From Peptoniphilus genitalis (GTDB lineage Bacteria; Bacillota; Clostridia; Tissierellales; Peptoniphilaceae): a stretch of DNA of 64,000 bases. Below the pieces are notes generated by a model. The model had not been told where the DNA came from. It ran no database searches and worked only from the letters and a program-made list of their open reading frames with translations. This document shows positions 23,680 through 34,100 of the stretch, piece by piece; the first letter of the stretch is position 1, and each line of letters starts with the position of its first letter. Where the stretch lies: the NCBI RefSeq assembly GCF_023614525.1, contig NZ_CP097885.1:1672501-1736500 (forward strand), in the 5' to 3' direction. A program made the position numbers and the translations under genes.

Positions 23680-25751
23680 TGAAAAAAAATTCTTACAAAT
23701 TATCCTATTATGCTTTAATAATTTTAGTAATTTCACTAGTATCACTTTTGGCAGGTAGACTTTTATTTTCAAGAGATCCGAGTTCTACTTACAGAAGAAT
23801 TCTGACAGATAATAGAATTACCGGCACTATAGACCTATCTCTTTATGGTGAAGACTATAGCTCCAATAATAGATTTAACTTTGCTGTTAAGTCTTATAAA
23901 CTAAAATATTTTGACCAAAATGGAAATGTTGTTACAGATCCAGGATTAATTGAAGCTCAAAAGAAGAAGGATGACCTAAAGGCCAAGGGACTTGACCCAA
24001 AGGACTATCTTGAAGATTGGATGCTAGACCAACCTGAATTAAAATCTGAATATAAAACTTTTTATCTTACTAATGAATATGAAAAAAATGAGTTTGATCC
24101 CCTAGAGATTGAAATGAGAAACAATGACTTCTTAATTACTGGGTCAGTAATTAATGATAGTATAGTGATTGATAAGGTTCAAAAGAGCCAAAGACTTATG
24201 GATAGCGACTACAATTTTATAGACAAGTCTTTTAAATCTAAAATTAATGACAGTTTTAGAGATTTGAACAGCAAAAACAATATTAAAAACCTAAAGTTTG
24301 CTTATTATACATCTTTAGATGATGAAGTTTTTAAAGATATTGAAAGAGATGTCTTTATGGACCAAGTCCAAGTGCAAATTGGAGTAAGCGTATTAATTAC
24401 AGCTGTCTTATCAGCATTATTAGGACTATTTATGAATATGGAAAAAGTTGACAGCAGCGGAAGCTTGCGAAAAGTTTTCAAGTTTCCAATAGAACTTGTG
24501 ATAATTTTATTTGTAATTTTTGTATTTTCTAGTGCAGGAATATCAAGTATAAACCAAATTTATAGTAATTTGTATATTTTCTATTTATTCTACCTTCTTG
24601 GTCTTGTGATTATTTCACTAACTGTAGACTATCTTGTAATCTTACTGAAGAGCACATTTAATAAAAATACAGAAAACTATTTAGTAGAAAATGCTTTGAT
24701 CTATAGGGCCTTTAAGGCAAGCATTAGAGAATTCTCAAAAGTTGACAAATTTGATAATAAGGAAATAAATAATGCCAAGATGAAATTCACTCTTGTTTAT
24801 CTTGTCTTGTGTATTGTAGTATTTCTACTCTTTCTATTCTTTGCAGGCATGTTTGCATCAGCGCCTGAAGCTATAGTGATACCAATAATTATTTTTGCAG
24901 GCTTCATCTACTTTATAATTCTTAAAAACATTAACCAAGTTGCGAGAATTAATAGGGAAGCAAGCGAAATAGTTGGAGGAAATTATAAGAAGAAGATTGA
25001 AAAAACTGGTGGACTTTATGACGGCATAGTTGATAACTTTAACAACATTGGATCAAACTTAGACCTTGCTATTGAAGATGCAGTAAAGTCTGAAAGGTTA
25101 AAGACTGAACTTATAACCAATGTTAGCCACGACCTAAAGACACCTCTTACTTCCATACTCAATTATTCTGACTTGCTTTCAAAGGAAGATAATTCACAAG
25201 AGGAAGCTAAAGAGTACGCAAGGATAATTAATGAAAAGTCCAACAAGTTAAGAGTCTTAATCGAAGACTTGTTTGAAGTTTCAAAGGCAACATCAAATAA
25301 CATTGAACTTGATAGACAAGAGCTTGATTTTAATTCTCTCGTTGCCCAATCAATAGGCGAGTGGGAAGATAAAATTAAAGAAAACAATATTGAGATAATT
25401 TCCAATCTTTCTGAAGAAAAAGTAATGCTTAAGATTGACGGACAAAAATTCTCAAGAGTCTTAGACAACTTATTCTCAAATATTTCTAAGTATGCCCTAG
25501 AAAACTCAAGAGTTTATGTTGATCTAAGAGATGAGGGTGGAGTTAAGCTTACAATAAAAAATATTTCTAAGTATCCACTTAATATTTCTGCAGAGGAACT
25601 TATGGAAAGATTCACTCGTGGAGAAAAATCAAGAACAACTTCAGGATCAGGTCTTGGTCTATCAATAGCATCTTCCTTCGTGAGAGCTCACGGAGCAAGC
25701 TTTGACATTGACATTGACGGAGACTTATTCAAAGTTACAATTAAATTTTAA
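23679..25751 (+). CDS. Sensor histidine kinase
   Basis: A 690-residue membrane kinase and partner of the preceding regulator. TM1 is at about 9-28, followed by an extracytoplasmic sensor of about 200 residues. Five more membrane segments (about 231-253, 262-290, 298-324, 372-396, 400-418) make an unusually long membrane module. The HisKA domain has H484 in ITNVSHDLKTPLTSIL. The ATPase has NLFSNISKYAL (N box) and SGSGLGLSIASSFVRAHG (G2). The six-segment arrangement resembles Firmicutes kinases in which a second membrane block follows the sensor. No transporter partner is adjacent. The ligand is unknown. Confidence 0.92.
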   Translation: MKKNSYKLSYYALIILVISLVSLLAGRLLFSRDPSSTYRRILTDNRITGTIDLSLYGEDYSSNNRFNFAVKSYKLKYFDQNGNVVTDPGLIEAQKKKDDLKAKGLDPKDYLEDWMLDQPELKSEYKTFYLTNEYEKNEFDPLEIEMRNNDFLITGSVINDSIVIDKVQKSQRLMDSDYNFIDKSFKSKINDSFRDLNSKNNIKNLKFAYYTSLDDEVFKDIERDVFMDQVQVQIGVSVLITAVLSALLGLFMNMEKVDSSGSLRKVFKFPIELVIILFVIFVFSSAGISSINQIYSNLYIFYLFYLLGLVIISLTVDYLVILLKSTFNKNTENYLVENALIYRAFKASIREFSKVDKFDNKEINNAKMKFTLVYLVLCIVVFLLFLFFAGMFASAPEAIVIPIIIFAGFIYFIILKNINQVARINREASEIVGGNYKKKIEKTGGLYDGIVDNFNNIGSNLDLAIEDAVKSERLKTELITNVSHDLKTPLTSILNYSDLLSKEDNSQEEAKEYARIINEKSNKLRVLIEDLFEVSKATSNNIELDRQELDFNSLVAQSIGEWEDKIKENNIEIISNLSEEKVMLKIDGQKFSRVLDNLFSNISKYALENSRVYVDLRDEGGVKLTIKNISKYPLNISAEELMERFTRGEKSRTTSGSGLGLSIASSFVRAHGASFDIDIDGDLFKVTIKF

Positions 25752-25755
25752 AAAT

Positions 25756-25803
25756 AAATTTAATAAAGAGGAGAAAGTTCGGGAGACCGGACTTTTTTTC
25801 TTT
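25756..25803 (+). terminator. Kinase terminator, copy 1 of a duplicated element
   Basis: Stem AAAGTTCGG/CCGGACTTT (one T-G pair) with a GAGA tetraloop and seven T residues. About 45 bp, including the upstream AAATTTAATA, recurs almost identically at 26331-26378. Confidence 0.95.
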
Positions 25804-25812
25804 TATTAAAAC

Positions 25813-25841
25813 TTGACAAAGATAAAGTGGTATTATATATT
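25813..25841 (+). promoter_or_regulatory. Promoter of the small membrane-protein gene
   Basis: Consensus -35 TTGACA (25813-25818), 17-bp spacer, -10 TATATT (25836-25841). Confidence 0.75.
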
Positions 25842-25893
25842 CGAGATGAAAATATAAAGTCGACAAAAATAAAATTATTTAGAGGTGGAAAAA

Positions 25894-26292
25894 GTGGGTA
25901 CAAAACAGCTTTTAATTTACATTATAACTATAATAATATACTTAATCTTAGTTTATTTATTAAATAAGCGTACTAATAAAAAAAGAACTATGTATGGAAT
26001 ATCATTACTAAGTTTAATATTATTTGTTAGTCTTAAATTTTTTGGCAGGAAATATAATATTTACTTTTTAGGTTCTGATAAATTTATAAACTCTTATTTA
26101 AATTTAATGTGTATTATAATTAACATTCCTATATTGTATGGAGGGTATGAAACTATAAATTTTTATGTTAATAAGAAAATTTCTAAGAAAAATCAAGCTT
26201 TACTAATTAAAAGTATATTGATAATACTACTATTCTTATTAGCATATCTTAGTTACACATGGTGGGAAATTGTATATTACTTCTTATTTTAA
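25894..26292 (+). CDS. Small membrane protein of unknown function
   Basis: I do not recognise this 132-residue protein. It has four hydrophobic segments (about residues 5-22, 35-50, 65-85 and 104-125) separated by Lys-rich loops, and an aromatic C-terminus (YTWWEIVYYFLF). The start at GTG 25894 is chosen because AGAGGTGG (25881-25888) lies at the right distance; an in-frame GTG at 25885 lies inside that site. It is more AT-rich and hydrophobic than its neighbours. It has its own promoter and sits between two near-identical terminators, so it looks like a self-contained inserted cassette. Confidence 0.6.
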   Translation: MGTKQLLIYIITIIIYLILVYLLNKRTNKKRTMYGISLLSLILFVSLKFFGRKYNIYFLGSDKFINSYLNLMCIIINIPILYGGYETINFYVNKKISKKNQALLIKSILIILLFLLAYLSYTWWEIVYYFLF

Positions 26293-26330
26293 TGAGAAAT
26301 TTAAATTTTGAGCAAAGGCGATAATGAGAA

Positions 26331-26378
26331 AAATTTAATATAAAAGGAGAAAGTTCGGGAGACCGGACTTTTTTCTTT
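26331..26378 (+). terminator. Terminator, copy 2 of the duplicated element
   Basis: Same stem, GAGA loop and T-run as the copy at 25756-25803. The shared sequence begins AAATTTAATA and ends after the T-run; the few differences are in the 5' flank (AAGAGG versus TAAAAGG). Confidence 0.95.
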
Positions 26379-26424
26379 GCCCTAATTTCCTCTTGTGATA
26401 ATATAGGACTTAGGAAGTGATAAT

Positions 26425-28176
26425 GTGATTTTAAATAAAATACGAAACTTAATGAAAGAAAATAAAATAGATTTTTATCTTGTGCCATCAAAGGACCCAC
26501 ATGGGTCTGAGTACCTGCCAGACTATTACAAGGAAAGAGAATTCTTAACAGGCTTTACTGGTTCACAAGGGACTGCTGTAGTGACAAGAGATGAGGCTTT
26601 CCTTTGGACTGATGGAAGATATTACATTCAAGCTGCAAGAGAGATAAAAGATTTTGGCTTTGAACTTAAAAAGCAAGGGCAAGCTGGAGTTTTAAACTAC
26701 GATGAGTGGATTGCAGAAAACATGAAAGAGGGAATGACCCTTGGTCTTAATGCAGAATATTTTTCTCATCAAGAGTTTTCTTCTATTTCAAAGAAATTGC
26801 AAAATAAGAATATTAAAATTCTTGATATAGATTTGATAAAGGACCTTTGGGAAGATAGGTATGACTTTCCATCAGATGATGCCTTTTTGTTGGATATCAA
26901 ATATGCTGGCAAGTCTTGCCAAGATAAAATTTCTAAAATCAGAGAAATTTTAAAAAATAAAAATGCCAAGATGACTGTGGTTTCATCTCTTGTGGATATT
27001 GGATGGACCCTAAACCTTCGTGGCATGGACATAAAGGACACTCCAGTTTTAATTTCATTTATGATAATTGAAGAAGACAAGGTCATCTTGTTTACAGATA
27101 GGTCTAAGACAAAAAATATTGAAGAAGAACTGTCTAAAGTCCTAGAAATAAAAGATTACTCAGATTTTTATGAATATTTAAAAACTTATAATGGCGAGAA
27201 AATTTATCTTGACCCAGCCTCTATTAACGAAAGAATTTATAAGGAACTCTGCGACAAGAATGAAATTATCTTTGGAAGAAACATTTCAGAAGACCTAAAG
27301 GCTATAAAGAACGATGTTGAGATAAAAAATCTTGAAGAAACTTATGTTAGAGATGGTGTGGCACTCTTTAAGTTTATCTACTGGTTGAAGAAAAATGCAA
27401 AAAATAAAATTGGGGAATACCAAGCTGCTATGAAACTTGATGGACTTCGTGGGGAGGACCCTCTTTATATATCTAATTCCTTTGACACGATTTCAGCCTA
27501 TGGCCCTAATGCTGCCATGATGCACTATCATGCCACAAAGGAAAGCCAAGCAATAATAGGGGACAAGGGACTTTATCTTGTAGATTCAGGAGGCCAATAT
27601 TATTCAGGGACAACTGATATTACAAGGACCATTGCCATGGGAGACTTAAGTGAAGAAGAGATAAGAGATTATACTTTGACCCTTAAGAGTCACATAAACC
27701 TAATGGACGCAGTTTTCTTAAAGGGAACTTATGACCTGGCCCTTGATGGGATTGCAAGATATGCCCTTTGGCAAGAGAGAATGGATTACAAGTGTGGCAC
27801 TGGTCATGGAATTGGTTTTGTCCTTTCAGTTCACGAAGGACCACACAGAATTTCTCCAAGAGACCCTGCAGTGAGAATGGAAGAAGGCATGATTGTTTCC
27901 AATGAACCTGGAGTTTATAAGGAAGGCAAGCATGGAATTAGGATTGAAAACATCATGAGGGTTGTCTACGACTGCCAAACTGTGGACTCAATCTTTAATA
28001 AGTTTAAGACAATTTCCTTCTGTCCCTTTGAACTAGATGCAATTGATGTAAGTCTTTTGACAAAGAGACAAGTGGAAGTTTTAAATTCCTACCACAAGGA
28101 AGTTTTTGAAAAATTAAGTCCCTATCTTGAAGGAGAAATTTTAGAATACTTGAAAGAAGCAACGAGAGAGGTATAA
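26425..28176 (+). CDS. Xaa-Pro aminopeptidase P-type M24B metallopeptidase
   Basis: A 583-residue cytosolic peptidase that removes N-terminal residues preceding proline. It has the three-domain aminopeptidase P1 layout: two creatinase-like N-terminal domains (about 1-300, with FTGSQGTAVVTRDEAFLWTDGRYYIQA) and a C-terminal pita-bread domain. Metal ligands are visible in VDSGGQYYSGTTDITRT (two Asp), GTGHGIGFVLSVHEGPH (His) and SNEPGVYKEGKHGIRIEN (two Glu). It starts at GTG after AGGAAGTGA. uvrC follows after 4 bp. Confidence 0.93.
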   Translation: MILNKIRNLMKENKIDFYLVPSKDPHGSEYLPDYYKEREFLTGFTGSQGTAVVTRDEAFLWTDGRYYIQAAREIKDFGFELKKQGQAGVLNYDEWIAENMKEGMTLGLNAEYFSHQEFSSISKKLQNKNIKILDIDLIKDLWEDRYDFPSDDAFLLDIKYAGKSCQDKISKIREILKNKNAKMTVVSSLVDIGWTLNLRGMDIKDTPVLISFMIIEEDKVILFTDRSKTKNIEEELSKVLEIKDYSDFYEYLKTYNGEKIYLDPASINERIYKELCDKNEIIFGRNISEDLKAIKNDVEIKNLEETYVRDGVALFKFIYWLKKNAKNKIGEYQAAMKLDGLRGEDPLYISNSFDTISAYGPNAAMMHYHATKESQAIIGDKGLYLVDSGGQYYSGTTDITRTIAMGDLSEEEIRDYTLTLKSHINLMDAVFLKGTYDLALDGIARYALWQERMDYKCGTGHGIGFVLSVHEGPHRISPRDPAVRMEEGMIVSNEPGVYKEGKHGIRIENIMRVVYDCQTVDSIFNKFKTISFCPFELDAIDVSLLTKRQVEVLNSYHKEVFEKLSPYLEGEILEYLKEATREV

Positions 28177-28180
28177 ATAA

Positions 28181-30043
28181 TTGTTAGATTTAAGAGAAAG
28201 GCTTGATAAACTTCCCGACAAACCAGGAGTTTATATAATGAAAAATGAATTAGACGAGATAATGTATGTTGGAAAAGCTAAATCTCTTAGAAAAAGAGTT
28301 AGACAATACTTTGGATCCTATGGTAAGTCCTCAAAAAAAGTTGCCAGCATGGTGTCAAAGATTCACGACTTCGAATATATAATAGTAGAAAATGAAGTTG
28401 AGTCCCTAGTGCTTGAGTCCAACTTGATAAAGGACAATCTTCCAAAATATAACATCCTACTCCGTGATGACAAGCAGTATCCCTACATCAAAGTTAAGGT
28501 CAACGAGAGATTTCCAAGGGTTATGAAGACAAGAAGAGTTGCCAAAGACGGAGCAAAATACTTTGGGCCCTATCCCGATGTCTTTGCAGTAAATGGTTCT
28601 ATTGAAACCTTTGAGAGGATTTATCCCCTTAGGACCTGCAATTTGAATCTTGAAAATGTGGAAGAAAAACCTTTTAGGCCCTGCTTAAACTACTACATTG
28701 GCAAGTGCCTGGGACCTTGCACTGGAGAAGTAAAGGATGAGGATTATAATTTAATGGTAGATGAAGTCCTAAATTTTTTATCCTCTTCCAACAGCAAGCT
28801 AGTGGATAAACTTCATGAGAAGATGATGGACTACTCAAGAAATCTTGATTATGAAAATGCAGCAGACATTAGGGACAGGATTAAAAATCTTGAATACTTA
28901 AAGGAAAGGCAACTTATTTCTGATCCAGAAGCTAACGATGACAAGGACATTATTGCCCTTGCCAAGGGAATTGACGAAGTCTTGATTCAAATCTTCTTTT
29001 TTAGGAATGGAAAAATTATTGGTAGAGAACACTACATGATTAGAGACTATTACAATGATTCTTATGAAGAAATATTTTCATCTTTTATCAAGCAATTTTA
29101 CATTGGAGCATCTTATATACCAAAGGAAATTATAATAGAAGAAAAACCTCTCGATATTAAATTATTGGAAGATTGGCTAACAGAAAAGAGGGGCAATAAG
29201 GTAAATATTGTAGTTCCAATAAAGGGCAACAAGAAAGAACTTGTTAAAATGGTAAAGAGGAATGCCCTGGATATGATAGAAAAGTACGGTGACAAGTTCA
29301 AGAAGCGAGCTGAAACAAATAAAAAGGCCCTTGAAGATATTAGGGACCTACTTGGTCTGAACGAAACTCCTAGGAGGATTGAGGCCTACGATATTTCAAA
29401 TATTTCTGGAGTTGAGTCAGTGGGCTCAATGGTAGTTTTTGAAGATGGCGACTCTAAGAAAAGTGACTACAGAAAATTTAGGATTAAAAGTGTTGTGGGA
29501 CCAGATGACTATTCTAGTTTAAAGGAAGTTATCGAGAGGAGATTTACAAGGGGAGTGGAAGAGAAAAAAACTTCTAAGTCATCTTCTTTTTCAAATTTCC
29601 CAGACCTTATAATGATGGACGGTGGCAAGGGACAAGTCAATGCTGCCAAAGAAATCTTAGACAAGTTGAATTTAAATTTAGAAATTTGTGGACTTGTAAA
29701 GGATGACTTCCACAAGACTCGTGGAATTATTTACAATAATGAAGAATTTAAAATTGATTTAAACTCACGTGCTTACAAGATGATTTATAAAATTCAAGAA
29801 GAGGCCCACAGGTTTGCCATAAATTATCACAGAAATTTAAGGACCAAGACTATGTTTAAGTCAGAACTAGATGATATAAAATTAATTGGACCAAAGAGGA
29901 AGGAAAATCTCTTAAAACACTTTAAATCCATTGATAAGATAAAAAATGCAAGTCTAGAAGAATTAATGGAAGTTGAATCCATGAATGAAGCAAGTGCTAA
30001 TTCCATTTACCAGCACTTTAGGGGAGGAAATAATGGGCGTTAA
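28181..30043 (+). CDS. uvrC: UvrABC excinuclease subunit C
   Basis: A 620-residue nucleotide-excision-repair nuclease that cuts on both sides of UvrB-marked lesions. The N-terminal GIY-YIG domain reads KPGVYIMKN...MYVGKAKSLRKRVRQYF. A UVR motif (DYENAADIRDRIKNLEYL) contacts UvrB. The RNase-H-like 5' nuclease domain includes IEAYDISNISG and LIMMDGGKGQVNAA. A C-terminal helix-hairpin-helix pair ends the protein (LIGPKRKENLLKHF). Start is TTG with AGAGAGGT upstream. It overlaps hprK by 11 nt. Confidence 0.97.
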   Translation: MLDLRERLDKLPDKPGVYIMKNELDEIMYVGKAKSLRKRVRQYFGSYGKSSKKVASMVSKIHDFEYIIVENEVESLVLESNLIKDNLPKYNILLRDDKQYPYIKVKVNERFPRVMKTRRVAKDGAKYFGPYPDVFAVNGSIETFERIYPLRTCNLNLENVEEKPFRPCLNYYIGKCLGPCTGEVKDEDYNLMVDEVLNFLSSSNSKLVDKLHEKMMDYSRNLDYENAADIRDRIKNLEYLKERQLISDPEANDDKDIIALAKGIDEVLIQIFFFRNGKIIGREHYMIRDYYNDSYEEIFSSFIKQFYIGASYIPKEIIIEEKPLDIKLLEDWLTEKRGNKVNIVVPIKGNKKELVKMVKRNALDMIEKYGDKFKKRAETNKKALEDIRDLLGLNETPRRIEAYDISNISGVESVGSMVVFEDGDSKKSDYRKFRIKSVVGPDDYSSLKEVIERRFTRGVEEKKTSKSSSFSNFPDLIMMDGGKGQVNAAKEILDKLNLNLEICGLVKDDFHKTRGIIYNNEEFKIDLNSRAYKMIYKIQEEAHRFAINYHRNLRTKTMFKSELDDIKLIGPKRKENLLKHFKSIDKIKNASLEELMEVESMNEASANSIYQHFRGGNNGR

Positions 30044-30947
30044 AATAAAATATATAGTTGATGAATTAAAATTTGAACTTGTTCATGCATCCATAGACTA
30101 CAAGGACATAGAAATAGAAAGTAGTGACATCAATAGACCAGGCCTACAACTTAATGGTTATTACTCTAACTTTGTTAAGGACAGGATCCAACTAATAGGA
30201 ACTCAAGAGTGGCACTATATAAATTCTATGGAAGATAAGATGAGGTATGAAACCCTAGAAAAATTATTTATCTATGACATTCCTGCAGTTATTTTTTCTA
30301 GGAATGCTGAAATTTTTCCTCAAGCCATAGAACTTGCAAAAAAATATAATGTAACAATCTTAAGGAGTCCTGACTCAACTTCAAAGGTCTTTAGTAAGAT
30401 TATTTCACTTGTAGAAGATGAACTAGCTCCAACAATGAGGATGCACGGTGTTCTTTTAGATATTTCTGGTATTGGAGTTTTAATAACAGGAAGAAGTGGA
30501 ATTGGTAAAAGTGAAACTGCCCTAGATCTTATTTCTAATGGAGCAAGATTAATTTCTGATGACTCGGTTATTATAAAAAACTTAGATAAGAGACTTATTG
30601 GAAAGTCACCAGAAATAACAAAATATTTTATGGAGATAAGGGGAGTTGGCATTATCGACATTCAAAAAATGTTTGGTGTTGGTTTCGTCATGGAAGAAAA
30701 AGAAATCGAAGTCGTTGTAAACTTAGAAGATTGGGACGAGTCAAAGGAATATGAAAGACTGGGATTAGACAACAAATACCAAAGCATTCTAGGGATAGAT
30801 GTTGTTAGGTTTGACATACCAGTTAAGCCAGGAAGACACACTGCCCTTATAATTGAAGTTGCTACTAAAAACTACAAGCAAAAAGAATTGGGTTACAATC
30901 CTGCAGAAGCTTTAAACAATAGACTTATGGGTGGAAAGAGAAATTAA
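30033..30947 (+). CDS. hprK: HPr kinase/phosphorylase
   Basis: A 304-residue enzyme that phosphorylates HPr at serine and removes that phosphate, setting carbon catabolite repression. The C-terminal catalytic half has the Walker A ITGRSGIGKSETALDL, the acidic segment RLISDDSVII and the family signature MEIRGVGIIDIQKMFG. The ATG at 30033 is chosen because GGGGAGG (30021-30027) precedes it and the protein then matches family length. An AT-only inverted repeat (30965-30995) follows without a clear T-run. Confidence 0.96.
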   Translation: MGVKIKYIVDELKFELVHASIDYKDIEIESSDINRPGLQLNGYYSNFVKDRIQLIGTQEWHYINSMEDKMRYETLEKLFIYDIPAVIFSRNAEIFPQAIELAKKYNVTILRSPDSTSKVFSKIISLVEDELAPTMRMHGVLLDISGIGVLITGRSGIGKSETALDLISNGARLISDDSVIIKNLDKRLIGKSPEITKYFMEIRGVGIIDIQKMFGVGFVMEEKEIEVVVNLEDWDESKEYERLGLDNKYQSILGIDVVRFDIPVKPGRHTALIIEVATKNYKQKELGYNPAEALNNRLMGGKRN

Positions 30948-31098
30948 AGATAATTAATGAGAACTTAATAATAAGCTTTTATTTATTATTATTAATAGTA
31001 AGAAAAAAATTAAAAATAAAAAGTAAATTCCGTATAATGGAACGTCTTTCACAATTCGCTATTTTTAAATCTTTCTAAGACTTTTATTAATAATATTA

Positions 31099-31127
31099 TT
31101 GAAATTTATTAAATTAAGTTCTATAAT
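31099..31127 (+). promoter_or_regulatory. nifJ promoter
   Basis: -35 TTGAAA (31099-31104), 17-bp spacer, consensus -10 TATAAT (31122-31127). The transcript would have about 45 nt of leader and then TAGGAGGC before the ATG. An imperfect motif TTCCGTATAATGGAA (31028-31042) lies further upstream. Confidence 0.8.
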
Positions 31128-31179
31128 ATAAACAGTATGGTTAGTTAATATTTATATTATTAATAATTAGGAGGCAAAT

Positions 31180-34100
31180 ATGTCTAAAACATTTAAAACA
31201 ATGGACGGTAATGAAGCAGCCGCTCACGTAGCCTATGCGTTTTCTGACGTTGCTTGTATTTACCCAATCACACCTTCTTCACCAATGGCTGAGCACATTG
31301 ATGCTTGGGCTTCTCACGGAAGAAAGAACATCTTCGGTCAAGAAGTATTGGTTAAGGAGTTACAATCTGAAGGAGGAGCTGCTGGAGCTGTTCACGGTTC
31401 ACTACAAGCTGGATCACTAACATCAACATACACAGCATCTCAAGGTCTATTACTTATGCTACCTAACATGTACAAGATAGCAGGGGAACTACTTCCAGGT
31501 GTATTCCACGTTGCTGCTAGAGCACTAGCATCACACGCACTTTCAATTTTTGGAGACCACCAAGACGTTATGGCAGCAAGAGCTGCAGGACTTGCTATGT
31601 TAGCATCTGGTTCAGTTCAAGAAGCAATGGACTTAGCTGGCGTTGCTCACTTAGCTGCTATCAAGGGAAGTTTACCTTTCATTCACTTCTTTGATGGTTT
31701 TAGAACATCTCACGAAGTTCAAAAAATTGAAGTACTTAATTACGATGATTTAGCAAAACTAGTAGATAAAGAAGCAGTTAAGGCTTTCAAACAAAGAGCT
31801 CTTAACCCTAATGGACCTGAAATTAGAGGTACTGCACAAAACCCTGATATCTACTTCCAAGAAATTGAAGCTTCAAACCACTATTACACTGATATCATTG
31901 ATATCACTGAAGGTTATATGAAGGACATTTCTAAATTAACTGGTAGAGAATACAACCTATTCAACTACTACGGTGCAAAAGATGCTACTGACATTATCGT
32001 AGCAATGGGATCAGTAACTGAAACAATTGAAGAAGTTGTTGATTACCTAAACGCAAAGGGACAAAAGACTGGACTTGTTAAAGTTCACCTTTACAGACCT
32101 TTCTCAATTAAACACTTAATGGCAGCAATTCCTGAAACTGTTGAAAGAATTGCAGTTCTTGATAGAACTAAGGAAAAGGGAGCAGTTGGACAACCACTTT
32201 ACCTTGATGTTAGAGATGCTTTCTATGAATCAGATAAGAAACCACTTATCGTTGGTGGTATCTATGGTCTAGGTTCAAAGGACACTAACCCAACAGATAT
32301 CTTAACAGTTTACGAAAACCTTAAGGCTGACCAACCTAAGAATGACTTCACAATTGGTATCGTTGATGATGTAACTCACAAATCACTTGAAATTAAAGAA
32401 CACATCACAACTGAACCTGAAGGAACTATTAGATGTAAGTTCTGGGGATTCGGATCTGACGGTACTGTAGGTGCAAACAAATCTGCAATCAAGATTATCG
32501 GTGACAACACTGACATGTATGCACAAGGTTACTTTGATTATGACTCTAAAAAATCTGGTGGAGTTACAATGTCTCACTTAAGATTTGGTCACAACAGAAT
32601 TACATCAACTTACCTACTAACAGAAACTGATTTCATTTCATGTTCAAAACAATCTTATGTTTACTCTTATGACCTATTAAGAGGACTTAAGAAAGGTGGA
32701 AAGTTCCTTCTAAATACTATTTGGAATGACGAAGAACTTGATGAACACCTACCAGGATATATGAAGAAATATATTGCTGAAAATGAAATTGAATTCTATA
32801 CAATTAACGCTACTAAAATAGCTGCAGAAGTTGGACTTGGCGGAAGAACTAACATGGTAATGCAAGCTGCATTCTTCAACCTTTCTCAAGTACTTCCACT
32901 AGATGAAGCTGTTAAACTTCTAAAACAAGCTATCGTAAAAGATTACGGTGCTAAGGGTGACGATATTGTTAACATGAACTACGCTGCAGTAGATCAAGGT
33001 ATTGGAGCTCTTCACAAAGTAGAAGTTAAAGATTCTTGGAAAGATTCTGATACAACTAAGGACTTCAAGATTAAGGGAGCTCCTGAATTTATCAATAACA
33101 TCCTAATTCCAATGAACAGACAAGAAGGTAACGATCTTCCTGTATCAACTTTCAGCAACATGGTTGACGGTACATTCCCATCAGGAACAAGCCGTTACGA
33201 AAAGAGAGGTATCGCAGTTAATGTTCCTCACTGGAAGAGCGAAAACTGTATCCAATGTAACCAATGTTCACTAGTTTGTCCTCACGCAGTAATTAGACCT
33301 TTCCTTGCTGACGAAGAAGAAAAGGCTAACGCACCAGAAGGCTTTGAAACAATTAAGGCTAGAGGTAAGGGACTTGAAAATTACGAATACAGAATGCAAA
33401 TTTCTCCACTAGACTGTACAGGTTGTGGAAACTGTGCTCAAGTTTGTCCAGCAAAAGAAAAAGCACTTGTTATGTCACCGTTCGAAAATGAATTAGACGT
33501 TCAAGCAGCTAACTGGGAATATGCATTTGAACACGTAAAATCTAAACAAGAAAACATTGAACCTAACAACTTCAAGAACAGTCAATTCCAAACTCCATAT
33601 CTTGAATTCTCAGGAGCTTGTGCAGGTTGTGGAGAAACTCCATATGTAAAACTTGTTACACAATTATTTGGAGATAGAATGAGCATTGCTAACGCTACAG
33701 GTTGTTCATCAATCTGGGGTGGATCAGCACCATCAATGCCATATTGTACTGACGAATGCGGAAATGGACCATCATGGGCTAACTCCCTATTCGAAGACAA
33801 TGCTGAATATGGATATGGTATGGCTGTATCTCAAACTCAAACAAGAAATAGAATTAAGAACCTTTTGGAAGACTTCATTGAACTTAACGTTGACGCAGAA
33901 GCTAACGAAGCATTCAAGGCTTGGATTGAAGGAATGGATGACTACAAGACTTCTAAGGCAGCAAGTGCAAATGTACTAAAAGTTCTTGATAAGAAATTCG
34001 GAAACGACAAGGCAGATGAAATCATTGATGATCTTAAGGGTCTTGAAAGATTCTTAATCAAGAAGAGTCAATGGATCATCGGTGGAGACGGTTGGGCTTA

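Noticed and set aside
30965-30995. Terminator after hprK
   Set aside because: The stem is made only of A and T and has no T-run directly after it; termination cannot be supported.
31028-31075. Rex or other redox operator upstream of nifJ
   Set aside because: Only a half-site-like TTCACAA and an imperfect TTCC/GGAA inverted repeat are seen, neither matching a full Rex site.
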